Source of the DNA: JAJDFU01 sp964641965
Lineage (GTDB): Bacteria; Bacteroidota; Bacteroidia; Chitinophagales; Saprospiraceae
Length of the DNA stretch: 55,413 nt
NCBI GenBank assembly: GCA_964641965.1
Contig: CAZXLD010000033.1
Span: 1 to 55,413, forward strand
Direction: 5' to 3'
Within the stretch, counting starts at the first letter, position 1. Each line of letters starts with the position of its first letter. The position numbers and the translations under genes are program-made. This document shows, in pieces, positions 17,918 through 26,017 of this stretch. Below the pieces are notes generated by a model. That model saw nothing but the letters and a program-made list of their open reading frames with translations, ran no database searches and had not been told where the DNA came from.

Positions 17918-19459
17918 ATGGCGATCCTTGGCCCAATGATAAAAAGAGCCCTTTCGCTTGGGAACCATTTGGAACGTCCCATTGTTTCTCCTGCCTTGAG
18001 TCAGGAACGCACCTTGAAACGCCTAGTTCGAAAAGCCGGGAGTACCACCTTTGGTCAGTATTATGACTTCAAAAACATTTATAAATCTGATAATCCGGTA
18101 ACCCTTTTTCAGGAGAAAGTCCCTCTACACGATTATGGCTTGATGTACGATAGGTGGTGGCACATGACTCTCAACAATATTGAAAATGTAACTTGGCGGG
18201 GTAAGGTGAATTACTTTGCGCTTAGCTCGGGCACTACAGGGGCCCCTTCGAAATACATTCCTGTTACGGAGGATATGATCCGCGCCATGCGACGAGCCGC
18301 ATTCAGGTTGTTCATTTCCATGATCAACCACGATGTTGATCCGGACCTTTTTACAAAAGCCATGTTTATGCTGGGCGGCAGTACCAACTTGAAGGAACAG
18401 GAAGGGCATTTTGCCGGTGACCTTAGCGGTATCAATGGCTCTAAAGTCCCCTTTTGGCTAAGGCCTTATTACAAGCCTGGTTCAGATATTACGCGTATAA
18501 ATGACTGGAATGAAAGAATCGAAGAAGTTTCCCGAAATGCCGGCAACTGGGATGTTGGTTTTATGGTCGGTATTCCGGCCTGGATACAATTAGCCTTGGA
18601 AAAGGTCATAGAACACAATCAGGTTGAAACCATACACGATATTTGGCCCAATTTGCAGGTTTATGTCCACGGGGGAGTCCATATTGGCCCATACCGGCCT
18701 GCTTTCAATAGGCTCACCCAAAAACCACTCATCTTTGTGGATACTTATCTGGCCTCAGAGGGGTTTATTGCTTTTCAAGACCGAAAAGCAACACAGGCCA
18801 TGCGACTATTATTGCAGAATGGCATTTTTTTTGAGTTCATCCCATTTAATGAAGAGAATTACGATATCGAAGGAAAAGTAAAACCTAACCCTGCCTGCTT
18901 GTCCATTGGTCAGGTTGAAGAAGGTATTGATTATGGCCTGGTGATCAGTACTTGCGCTGGGGCGTGGCGATATATGATCGGAGATACGATTCGCTTTACT
19001 GACCTGGAAAGAAGTGAGATTATCATCAGCGGTCGAACTACTCATTTCCTCAATAGCTGCGGAGAGCACCTTTCAGTGGATAATATGAATCAGGGTATCG
19101 AATTTGTAGAACAACAGATGGTTGTAACCGTACCTGAGTTTACGGTATGTGCCATCCGGTCGGGCAGTTTCTTCGCTCATAAATGGTATCTGGGATGTGA
19201 TCGTATCCTGAATGTTCAACAAGTCCGCGAGATATTGGATCAGCAGCTAAAAAAGGTGAACGCAGATTATGCAACTGAGCGAAATTCAATATTAGGCCTG
19301 GAGGTAGAGATTGTTCCGGTTAGCTTTTTTTACGCTTGGCAGGAAAAAAGTGGAAAAATCGGAGGACAAAATAAGTTTCCTCGGGTTATGAAGGAGGAAC
19401 CGTTTTCCGCATGGGAGTCTTTTGTTCGGCTTCAGCAACAGCGAGAACCCCAAACTTGA
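17918..19459 (+). CDS. GH3-family acyl amido synthetase-like protein
   Basis: A 513-residue protein of the plant GH3 (auxin-responsive) family, ANL-type adenylating enzymes that join an acyl acid to an amino acid. Seen: the AMP-binding loop LSSGTTGAPSKYIPVT (about 107-122), PDLFTKAMFMLGGS, LYIFVDTYLASEGFIAFQ-like acyl site, GLVISTCAGAWRYMIGDTIRF, and the C-terminal lobe with NSILGLEVEIVPVSFFYAWQEK. The start at 17918 (MAILGPMIKRALSLG) matches the family N-terminus. GH3 proteins are widespread in Bacteroidota with unknown substrates. The LysE exporter gene overlaps or abuts its 3' end. Confidence 0.88.
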   Translation: MAILGPMIKRALSLGNHLERPIVSPALSQERTLKRLVRKAGSTTFGQYYDFKNIYKSDNPVTLFQEKVPLHDYGLMYDRWWHMTLNNIENVTWRGKVNYFALSSGTTGAPSKYIPVTEDMIRAMRRAAFRLFISMINHDVDPDLFTKAMFMLGGSTNLKEQEGHFAGDLSGINGSKVPFWLRPYYKPGSDITRINDWNERIEEVSRNAGNWDVGFMVGIPAWIQLALEKVIEHNQVETIHDIWPNLQVYVHGGVHIGPYRPAFNRLTQKPLIFVDTYLASEGFIAFQDRKATQAMRLLLQNGIFFEFIPFNEENYDIEGKVKPNPACLSIGQVEEGIDYGLVISTCAGAWRYMIGDTIRFTDLERSEIIISGRTTHFLNSCGEHLSVDNMNQGIEFVEQQMVVTVPEFTVCAIRSGSFFAHKWYLGCDRILNVQQVREILDQQLKKVNADYATERNSILGLEVEIVPVSFFYAWQEKSGKIGGQNKFPRVMKEEPFSAWESFVRLQQQREPQT

Positions 19460-20087
19460 TAATGTGTTTTGGCAAGGTATTCAATACGGTCTGATACTTA
19501 CATTTCTGATAGGGCCCATTTTTTTTGCCCTATTGCAAACAGGGATTGAACAAGGTTTCAGGGCAGGGGTGGCTCTTGGTTCCGGAGTCTGGGTATGCGA
19601 TATGCTATTCATAATTATTTCCTATTTCAGCTTGTCCCTGATCGAAAGATATGCTGACAATCCTGTCATTTCTTTGATCATCGGCATAGTTGGGGGTATT
19701 GTCCTAATTGTATTCGGATCAATGTCTTTAATTACCCGACCGACTATGAGCATGCGGCCCCGTAAAAAACCAATCCGATCCAATTCTTATCCAGGTCTGA
19801 TTTTCAAAGGAATGCTATTGAATGCATTCAACCCATTTACCATCTTATTCTGGATTGCATTGGTTTCCACCGTTTTTCTTGGGGCAGATTACTCCCAAAG
19901 GGAAGCATTTCATTTTTTCCTTGGACTCATGCTCATGATTATAATCGCGGATACAATTAAAGTGCTCCTGGCTAAACGAATTCGGCGATGGCTATCATTA
20001 AGGCACCTATTGTGGACCCGGAGAATTACAGGTCTTATCCTATTTGGATTCGGAATTGCCCTGATTATTCGGGTATTAGTTACCTAA
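19422..20087 (+). CDS. LysE family amino-acid exporter
   Basis: A polytopic protein of about six helices with the LysE/RhtB signature LIGPIFFALLQTGIEQGFRAG near the N-terminus and KGMLLNAFNPFTILFWIAL mid-protein. Family members export basic or neutral amino acids or related metabolites. The longest frame starts at TTG 19422, 38 bases inside the GH3 gene; the alternative GTG at 19464 begins just after the GH3 stop and gives 207 residues, the usual family length, so I prefer it. Either way the two genes are translationally coupled. Convergent with the AlkB gene, overlapping it by 12 bases. Confidence 0.85.
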   Translation: MFGFSNSENPKLDNVFWQGIQYGLILTFLIGPIFFALLQTGIEQGFRAGVALGSGVWVCDMLFIIISYFSLSLIERYADNPVISLIIGIVGGIVLIVFGSMSLITRPTMSMRPRKKPIRSNSYPGLIFKGMLLNAFNPFTILFWIALVSTVFLGADYSQREAFHFFLGLMLMIIIADTIKVLLAKRIRRWLSLRHLLWTRRITGLILFGFGIALIIRVLVT

Positions 20088-21134
20088 TGTGGCTTTCTCT
20101 GCCAACTCGACCTTATCCTTCATTAGATAGAACCAGACGGGTGGTAGCAGGCTCACCAAAATAGAGGCCGGGTACCCCAATGGTAACTGCGGACTCTCTT
20201 CAAAATGCCTCAACACCTGGTATTTACGAGACGCTTTATAATGGTGGTCGCTGTGTCGGGTCAATTCATACAGGAAAATCCTGCCAAGTTCATGATCGGA
20301 ATTCCAGGAATGCATGGGGCCCACTTTTTCATATCGTCCTGGCTGGACCTCCCTGCGGCGAAGACCATAATGTTCAATGTAATTCACCGACTCCAGTAGA
20401 AGAAACCCGATTACCGCCACGGCAATGGCATAACCGATCATATACCATCCCCAAAATAAGCCAACAAAAGCCAGGTACCCGGATTGAATTAAGGTAAAGC
20501 GGATCATAGCATTACTAATACTCCAAAATGGAATGCCTTTTCTGGCTAGGCGAAGGCGCTCCAGATTCCAAGCGCTCCGATATCCTCCGAATACAGATTG
20601 TATCCAAAAACCGTAGATGGTTTGCCCGCTCCTGGCTGAGGCTGGATCTGATGGAGTAGCTACATGCTTGTGATGCCCTCTATTGTGTTCGATAAAAAAG
20701 TGCATGTACAAGCCACTCATCAATAGTAACTTAGCCAAGTTTTGCTCGGTTTTATTAGAGCGATGTCCCAATTCATGGGCCACATTTATACCTATAGTTC
20801 CAACTAACAATCCTACGTTTAGTATAAGTCCAACCGTTTCATAAACGGCTAATTCTGTAGTGGCTATCGTTTGGAAAAAGTAGAATAGAATAGAAAACAA
20901 AATTGGAGCATTTAAGTACAACAGCCAATCGAAGAATCGGCTCGAAAGCTTATCTGCTTCTTCCTCCGGACTTAAATTCGAATCCGATTTTGGGAGAAAT
21001 TGTTCTACTAAGGGTATAAAGACGAAGGCCACGTACATGCTTCCGAAAGACCATGGCCCTTTTAGCCAAATTCCAAGTAGAGCAGCTAAAGGGGCTACGT
21101 AAGCAAATAAATATTTTAGGTCGCTGCGATTCAT
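20076..21134 (-). CDS. alkB: Alkane 1-monooxygenase (AlkB)
   Basis: Starting at ATG 21134 (352 residues; the longer frame adds an unconserved leader of 21 residues). It has several membrane helices and all the AlkB histidine motifs: HELGHRSN, HNRGHHKHVATPSDPASAR, LLESVNYIEHYGLRR, and SWNSDHELGR through LYELTRHSDHHYKASRKYQ. It is a membrane di-iron enzyme that hydroxylates the terminal carbon of medium-chain alkanes or fatty chains, with electrons from a rubredoxin/reductase or, in some lineages, a fused or associated ferredoxin reductase. No rubredoxin gene is seen. Divergently transcribed from the reductase gene, about 106 bases between starts. Confidence 0.93.
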   Translation of the reverse strand: MNRSDLKYLFAYVAPLAALLGIWLKGPWSFGSMYVAFVFIPLVEQFLPKSDSNLSPEEEADKLSSRFFDWLLYLNAPILFSILFYFFQTIATTELAVYETVGLILNVGLLVGTIGINVAHELGHRSNKTEQNLAKLLLMSGLYMHFFIEHNRGHHKHVATPSDPASARSGQTIYGFWIQSVFGGYRSAWNLERLRLARKGIPFWSISNAMIRFTLIQSGYLAFVGLFWGWYMIGYAIAVAVIGFLLLESVNYIEHYGLRRREVQPGRYEKVGPMHSWNSDHELGRIFLYELTRHSDHHYKASRKYQVLRHFEESPQLPLGYPASILVSLLPPVWFYLMKDKVELAEKATLGN

Positions 21135-21205
21135 TACAGGTGCCTTAAACCCAAAGGCTCCTCGCTTGTTTGATTGGCTGGTAATAAAGTTCTGCATTGA
21201 GCAGT

Positions 21206-21213
21206 TATTTTTG
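21206..21213 (+). promoter_or_regulatory. -7 element before the reductase gene
   Basis: TATTTTTG fits TAnnTTTG, 27 bases before the start at 21241, in the region between divergent alkB and reductase genes. No TTG at the ideal distance upstream. Confidence 0.5.
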
Positions 21214-21240
21214 CGTTTCCTTATCCAGATTAAAATACAA

Positions 21241-22347
21241 ATGGCACAAGAATTTCACAAACTTACCCTAAGGGATATTGTACAAGAAACAGCAGATACA
21301 GTGACTTTGGTCTTAGATGTTCCTGAAAGTTTGCAATCTGCTTTTGCATATCAGCATGGACAGTATCTCACTCTGAGGTTCCATATTGGTGGTAAAGAGG
21401 AACGGCGTGCATACTCCATGAGTAGTAGCCCGCTGGAAAAGAGCCTGGCAGTCACTGTTAAACGCGTCCCCCAGGGAAAGGTCTCTTCCCATATTCACGA
21501 GCAGGTGCAAAAGGGGGACCAAATTGAAATTTCACCCCCTGAAGGGAAGTTCACAATAGCGCTGGAGGAAGAAAAACGCAGAACCTTTTATTTGTTCGGA
21601 GCCGGCAGCGGTATCACACCGCTAATGTCCATTCTGAAAACCGTTTTGGAGAAAGAGCCAAAGAGTGAAGTCCATCTCCTCTACGGCTCGCGCGATGAGG
21701 ATAACATCATCTTCAATGAACAACTTGAGGCATTAAAAACCCATTACAATGGTCAACTTCGAGTTGAAAGGATCCTGAGTCGCCCTAAAAAAGATAAAGC
21801 TAAAGGCCTGGCCGGTCTATTTTCAAAGGGTACAACTACCTGGACCGGAAAAACCGGTCGCATTACCCCAAAACAAGTAGCCAACTTTATATCTGATTCG
21901 AGCGATGCCAACAAGGAATCCGTTTATTTCATCTGTGGCCCCGGCGACATGAACCTTGCAGTTGAAAAATTCCTACTGAATCAAGGGATAGACAAAGAAC
22001 GGGTCCATGTAGAACACTTTTCCGGGGTAGTAAACGACCAGGCCCAAAAGGCTTCCTCTCAAGACTTAGAAACCGCATCGGTTAGAGTACACCTTGAAGG
22101 CGAGGATTTTGAACTGAGTATCAAAAAAGGGAAAACTATCTTAGACGCAATTCTCGATTCAAATAGAGAAGCACCCTACTCCTGTACTGCAGGCGCATGT
22201 TCTACCTGTGTCGCCAAGGTTGTAAAGGGTGCTGTGCGAATGGATACTTGTCTGGCATTAGATGAAGAAGAAGTGCAAGACGGGTTGATTCTGACTTGCC
22301 AAAGTCATCCTACCTCTGCAGAAGTAGAGATTACCTTTGATGTCTAG
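21241..22347 (+). CDS. PaaE-like ferredoxin/flavin reductase
   Basis: A 368-residue electron-transfer protein with three modules: an FAD domain (RRAYSMSSSP near residue 60), an NAD(P) domain (FGAGSGITPLMSILKT, about 118-133, and YFICGPGDMNLAVEKFL), and a C-terminal plant-type 2Fe-2S ferredoxin domain with Cys ligands in YSCTAGACSTCVAKVV plus a later Cys in ILTCQSHP. This is the layout of the phenylacetyl-CoA epoxidase reductase PaaE and related oxygenase reductases. I start at ATG 21241 (MAQEFHKLTLRDIV), the family N-terminus. Its divergent neighbour is alkB, so it may feed electrons to that oxygenase. The next gene overlaps its stop by 8 bases. Confidence 0.9.
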   Translation: MAQEFHKLTLRDIVQETADTVTLVLDVPESLQSAFAYQHGQYLTLRFHIGGKEERRAYSMSSSPLEKSLAVTVKRVPQGKVSSHIHEQVQKGDQIEISPPEGKFTIALEEEKRRTFYLFGAGSGITPLMSILKTVLEKEPKSEVHLLYGSRDEDNIIFNEQLEALKTHYNGQLRVERILSRPKKDKAKGLAGLFSKGTTTWTGKTGRITPKQVANFISDSSDANKESVYFICGPGDMNLAVEKFLLNQGIDKERVHVEHFSGVVNDQAQKASSQDLETASVRVHLEGEDFELSIKKGKTILDAILDSNREAPYSCTAGACSTCVAKVVKGAVRMDTCLALDEEEVQDGLILTCQSHPTSAEVEITFDV

Positions 22348-22858
22348 AGGGATACCAATAAACGAACAAACCATTGAGCAGGCTGCCGAACAATTAGCCG
22401 AGAACGCTGATTTTGAGGTTGCTATAGAACAATTGCAACAAGACCAACCCATTGTGATGGGTTGGTTCTTCTCCGCCAATTTCGACCTTTTCACCCAGGC
22501 CGAGCGAGAATATCTGTTATATTTAACCTTAGTCATTTACCACTCCATCCGGTTAGCTGTTACCAAGGTTCCTCAACCAGATGCCGACGCTATAAGCCAG
22601 GCTGAAGAACGCAACTGGGAGACAATGAGTACAGTAAACAGCAGCATTTTTCACCAAAGACTCGATCCCTTTTTTAAGACAACAGATCAGGAGGATCTTC
22701 TTGCCTTTATTGAAGACGCTCTTTCCGATTACGAAGATGACGAATTGGTCACTCGGGAAGGCAGGGAAGCTCTGTTTATTGTATTGAAGACCTTAGTTGA
22801 CTGCTGGACAGATAATGATGGCGTTCCAATTTCTACACCTCCATTAGAGCCAAACTAG
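22340..22858 (+). CDS. Conserved hypothetical protein
   Basis: A 172-residue, acidic protein (start ATG 22340, overlapping the reductase stop by eight bases). It appears mostly helical, with EQAAEQLAENADFEVAIEQL at the N-terminus and runs of Asp/Glu near the middle (EDALSDYEDDEL). No signal peptide, membrane helix or metal-binding motif. I do not recognise the family. The tight overlap suggests it is made together with the reductase. Its 3' end overlaps the convergent thioredoxin-like gene by 26 bases. Confidence 0.7.
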   Translation: MSRGIPINEQTIEQAAEQLAENADFEVAIEQLQQDQPIVMGWFFSANFDLFTQAEREYLLYLTLVIYHSIRLAVTKVPQPDADAISQAEERNWETMSTVNSSIFHQRLDPFFKTTDQEDLLAFIEDALSDYEDDELVTREGREALFIVLKTLVDCWTDNDGVPISTPPLEPN

Positions 22859-23477
22859 CTTCCAGTTGTAAATCTGTCAACTCTTGCTGAATGGCCCGAG
22901 TTTTATCCTTGGCGTACCATTTTTGGGTATCTATTCCCAGTTGGCGAAAGTGCATTTTTTGCTCCTCTCCATCCTCCAGCTTCAGGATCTCTTTTCTGGT
23001 ATTTTGAACGTATTGCTGCAACACTTTGGGCCGAGGCCCCCAGCTAGACCATACTCGACGACTTTCGGCATCTAAGAGGAGCAGCTTGGGTATGGATCTC
23101 CCGCCATCTGTGAGAAAGGCATCAATTAATTCAAGGTGCTGATCACGTAGTACTATTCTAAGATCAATCCCGGCATTCTGTTCAGACAATGCAGCAATCA
23201 CAGGAAGGCTTTGAGCCGCATCTCCACACCAACCTTCCGTAATTACCAGCCAAATATATTGTCCATCTAGTTGCTGAATGGCTGTTTGCGATTCCCGATT
23301 AAGCTTCAAGGTCCGGTCCAGGCGATTCATCCGGACTTCATTTAAACGGGTATATTCCAGCAGGGAGGGACTTTGTATTCCCGTAGTTTTCCCTTTTTCT
23401 AAAAGATCATTTACCAATTTCCGATAAGCAGCATATGTAATGCCTTTAGCTATGTATTCTTCTGAGATGGTTTTCAT
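22833..23477 (-). CDS. Thioredoxin-fold protein with a single active-site Cys
   Basis: Starting at ATG 23477 (214 residues). A helical N-terminal part is followed by a thioredoxin fold in which YIWLVITEGWCGDAAQSLP holds the active-site position: the motif is C-G-D-A, so the second Cys of the usual CxxC pair is missing. The next strands (LRIVLRDQHLELIDAFLTDGG, RSIPKLLLLD) are normal, with the cis-Pro in SIPK. The family occurs in Bacteroidota as a thioredoxin-family protein of unknown role; the single Cys suggests a monothiol function. Cytosolic (no signal peptide). Confidence 0.75.
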   Translation of the reverse strand: MKTISEEYIAKGITYAAYRKLVNDLLEKGKTTGIQSPSLLEYTRLNEVRMNRLDRTLKLNRESQTAIQQLDGQYIWLVITEGWCGDAAQSLPVIAALSEQNAGIDLRIVLRDQHLELIDAFLTDGGRSIPKLLLLDAESRRVWSSWGPRPKVLQQYVQNTRKEILKLEDGEEQKMHFRQLGIDTQKWYAKDKTRAIQQELTDLQLEASLALMEV

Positions 23478-23530
23478 TTCCGATGTGCTGTTTCGCAAAG
23501 AGGACAATCCTGAAACGAGGTAGGTTCAGT

Positions 23531-25774
23531 CTAAGGTTGAAGCAAGTCCACCAAACGTCGCAGGTTGGACTGATTGGAGGGATTCGATAGGGCCTTTAAA
23601 ACTAGCTCTTTTTCTCGCTTGGTGATATGAAAGGATATAGAGGGTTTTACCTTGCTTCCAGCAGGCGGGCTGTAGCGAAATCGAACGAATTCAAAATGAT
23701 CCGGTCCAAGAATATCATTAATAAATCCAATTGCATTATCCTGCTCAAATTCCTGAACGTCGAGCACTTGCGTAGCAATTCCAAGGGGATTTACCAGAGA
23801 TTCAACAAATCCCTGCTTATCGCTAGCCTCAATTTCGATAGTCTGTTCCGAGCTATTAATCTGAACCAATACCACTCCGCTGGTGTGCTCCAGGATCCAT
23901 TCTTTGAAAACCTGGATAAAGCGAGTCGCAGAAAGTAACCCGAAATTATCGCGAAAGCCGGCATCCATCACCTCAATTCCCGGTGAACTTGGTAAATGGA
24001 CCGTAGGCAAAACATAAGGATAGGTCGCATTCATGCGCAAGGCAGATAGAAAGCGAAGCTGATCTGCATCTTGCCCCTTGAACAACCTTCGGAAATCTAC
24101 TGCATCCACATCCGGTTGAGAAGTTAGACTTCGAACCATGGGCGTTACCATCATATAGGTCACCCCTTGCGGAGAAATAATCAGCCTTCGAGCATCATTA
24201 ACAATGGAAGGCGTCACAAATAAAAGTGGGATCTCCGCATTTCTTTCTGGTTCTCTGTAGTAGGCCAATGGCTTGTCCAACAGGAAATCAGTATTCTCAT
24301 TTAAGGTTTCTTCGAAAACGTATCCTCGATCTTTCCGGTACGTTCTGCCGTTTACTTCAAATCGACCCCATGGCAAAAATAAATCGTTGGTGACCAGGGT
24401 GAAGGCAATCGGATTGAGTAGATCCTGTGTAATTCGATCCAGATGCTCGGGATCAAAACGGGATTGTCCCGTCCCTTTTTGTTCTTGTAGCCATAGCTCT
24501 CTATAATAGCTCATGCCCATAATACCTCCAGAAGCTCCCGTTATGAGACCCGTATGCCTGATCAGATTCCCGTCCAACATTCGATCAGCCGTTTGCATAA
24601 CGTGCATAGTCCAGGTAACCGATCGGAGCCCACCACCACTCACTGCAATCAGAACCAGTCTGGGTTTTCTGTTCACCAATGGAGTTACCTTTTCTTTCCA
24701 TCGGTTCAATATTTGGATCGTTTGAAGGCTATCGCGTGCTATTTGCGCCGGATTACTGATCTGGTTCAGTTTATTTAATGAATAGGGAGTAGGCGGAGCG
24801 GTATAATCCAGACCGTAAGCTCGATTCACGTGTCCAAACTCCTTAAAACTCGTAGCAAAGTTGATGAAGACCAACAGCAGAATAATAAGGGTAGACCTCC
24901 AGGCGTGGAACCAGTAGGTGATCGCCCCGATTATAGCAGCCACTACACTGAAGAGTATCAAAATACTAGCTGCAGCAGGAATTTGAAAGGCTGGAAAATC
25001 AATTAGCCACCCCAGAAACATCAGTCCAACAAGACTAATCAATTGGATAACCAGAGCATTTAAATGATTTTGTCTGAATATGCTCAACAATAAGTCGGAT
25101 TCATAGTGGGCTACTGATCGAACCAACCTGGGGCGAAATCGCTCGGTTAAATAGGTCTGCACCGGCAAGCGATTAACGTCCAACTTTACGAAATCCAGGT
25201 CGATTCCCGGCCTGCCCGGCGGCAAATTCTTTTTATTTCGTTCGCCTTCCTCTTTTTGTTCAAAATGGGAAATATCCCGATTGGTCAGCTGGAAATAGAA
25301 TGCAAAAATTAAAATGAGAAAGGAAGCACCAGCTACTAATCCGGCACAATTTGTCAAAATACCCAACCAGGATTGTTCCTCAAAAGAGCGTTCAAAGTGA
25401 ATTAATTTTCCAATAAAATATCCAAAGAAAAGAAGCGGTAAAATGAGATTATTGATACAAAACTTAGTGAAAGGCCGGGACAAGGATGCGAGAAACGGAA
25501 AGTGGTGCGCTGTCAGCAGGTAAATGGTTAAGTTCCAGGTCATAAAAAAACCTCCAAAAGCAAGGCCGACAAAGAAAAAGCTCCAGAAATTGACTACTCC
25601 TAAATATTCCGGATCCAGGAACAGATATTGAAAACCCAGATTATACCCTAAGTTCCCGCTGATAAAAAACAGGCACACCAACCAAAGCCCGAGCAGCAAT
25701 AGGTTGCTCCTCAAATGCAGAAGAAACAATTGCAGTGGAAAACTGAAAAAGAAATCTTTAAACTGATGTCCCAT
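23531..25774 (-). CDS. Membrane-anchored patatin-like phospholipase
   Basis: A 747-residue protein. The N-terminal half has several membrane segments (roughly seven hydrophobic stretches between residues 10 and 320). The C-terminal half is a patatin domain: oxyanion/glycine loop LIAVSGGGLRSVTW (around residue 380), nucleophile elbow GASGG with catalytic Ser (GLITGASGGIMGMS), and the catalytic Asp in VMDAGFRDNFGLL. Patatins are Ser-Asp lipid acyl hydrolases. The combination of a polytopic membrane half and a patatin domain suggests a lipase acting on the inner membrane; the substrate is unknown. It follows the thioredoxin-like gene on the same strand, upstream of it by 53 bases. Confidence 0.85.
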   Translation of the reverse strand: MGHQFKDFFFSFPLQLFLLHLRSNLLLLGLWLVCLFFISGNLGYNLGFQYLFLDPEYLGVVNFWSFFFVGLAFGGFFMTWNLTIYLLTAHHFPFLASLSRPFTKFCINNLILPLLFFGYFIGKLIHFERSFEEQSWLGILTNCAGLVAGASFLILIFAFYFQLTNRDISHFEQKEEGERNKKNLPPGRPGIDLDFVKLDVNRLPVQTYLTERFRPRLVRSVAHYESDLLLSIFRQNHLNALVIQLISLVGLMFLGWLIDFPAFQIPAAASILILFSVVAAIIGAITYWFHAWRSTLIILLLVFINFATSFKEFGHVNRAYGLDYTAPPTPYSLNKLNQISNPAQIARDSLQTIQILNRWKEKVTPLVNRKPRLVLIAVSGGGLRSVTWTMHVMQTADRMLDGNLIRHTGLITGASGGIMGMSYYRELWLQEQKGTGQSRFDPEHLDRITQDLLNPIAFTLVTNDLFLPWGRFEVNGRTYRKDRGYVFEETLNENTDFLLDKPLAYYREPERNAEIPLLFVTPSIVNDARRLIISPQGVTYMMVTPMVRSLTSQPDVDAVDFRRLFKGQDADQLRFLSALRMNATYPYVLPTVHLPSSPGIEVMDAGFRDNFGLLSATRFIQVFKEWILEHTSGVVLVQINSSEQTIEIEASDKQGFVESLVNPLGIATQVLDVQEFEQDNAIGFINDILGPDHFEFVRFRYSPPAGSKVKPSISFHITKREKELVLKALSNPSNQSNLRRLVDLLQP

Positions 25775-25980
25775 TCAAATCTGGATAAAGACGACTATAA
25801 ATAAAAGGAAATCCTGCCCATTTCAGTTGGTTATACAGTTATCAAATCTTCGCATGGAAGAAAAAAAGGGCTTAAAAAGCAGAAGATACAAAGGCCTGCC
25901 ATTTGTGCCATTTGATCCGCTCCTTGGTTCAAATGGCAGGAATGGCGAAAGGCCCCATCTGTTAAGAGTCCTGATTTCGT

Positions 25981-25988
25981 TACTTTTG
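25981..25988 (+). promoter_or_regulatory. -7 element before ugd
   Basis: TACTTTTG fits TAnnTTTG, 29 bases before the ATG at 26018. The -33 position has only a weak TGTT match. Confidence 0.5.
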
Positions 25989-26017
25989 TCCCAGAATTAA
26001 CAAAGCCTTTGAAAATC

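Noticed and set aside
20076..21241. Rubredoxin gene for AlkB
   Set aside because: No CxxCG pair of the rubredoxin type is seen in the neighbourhood or fused to AlkB.
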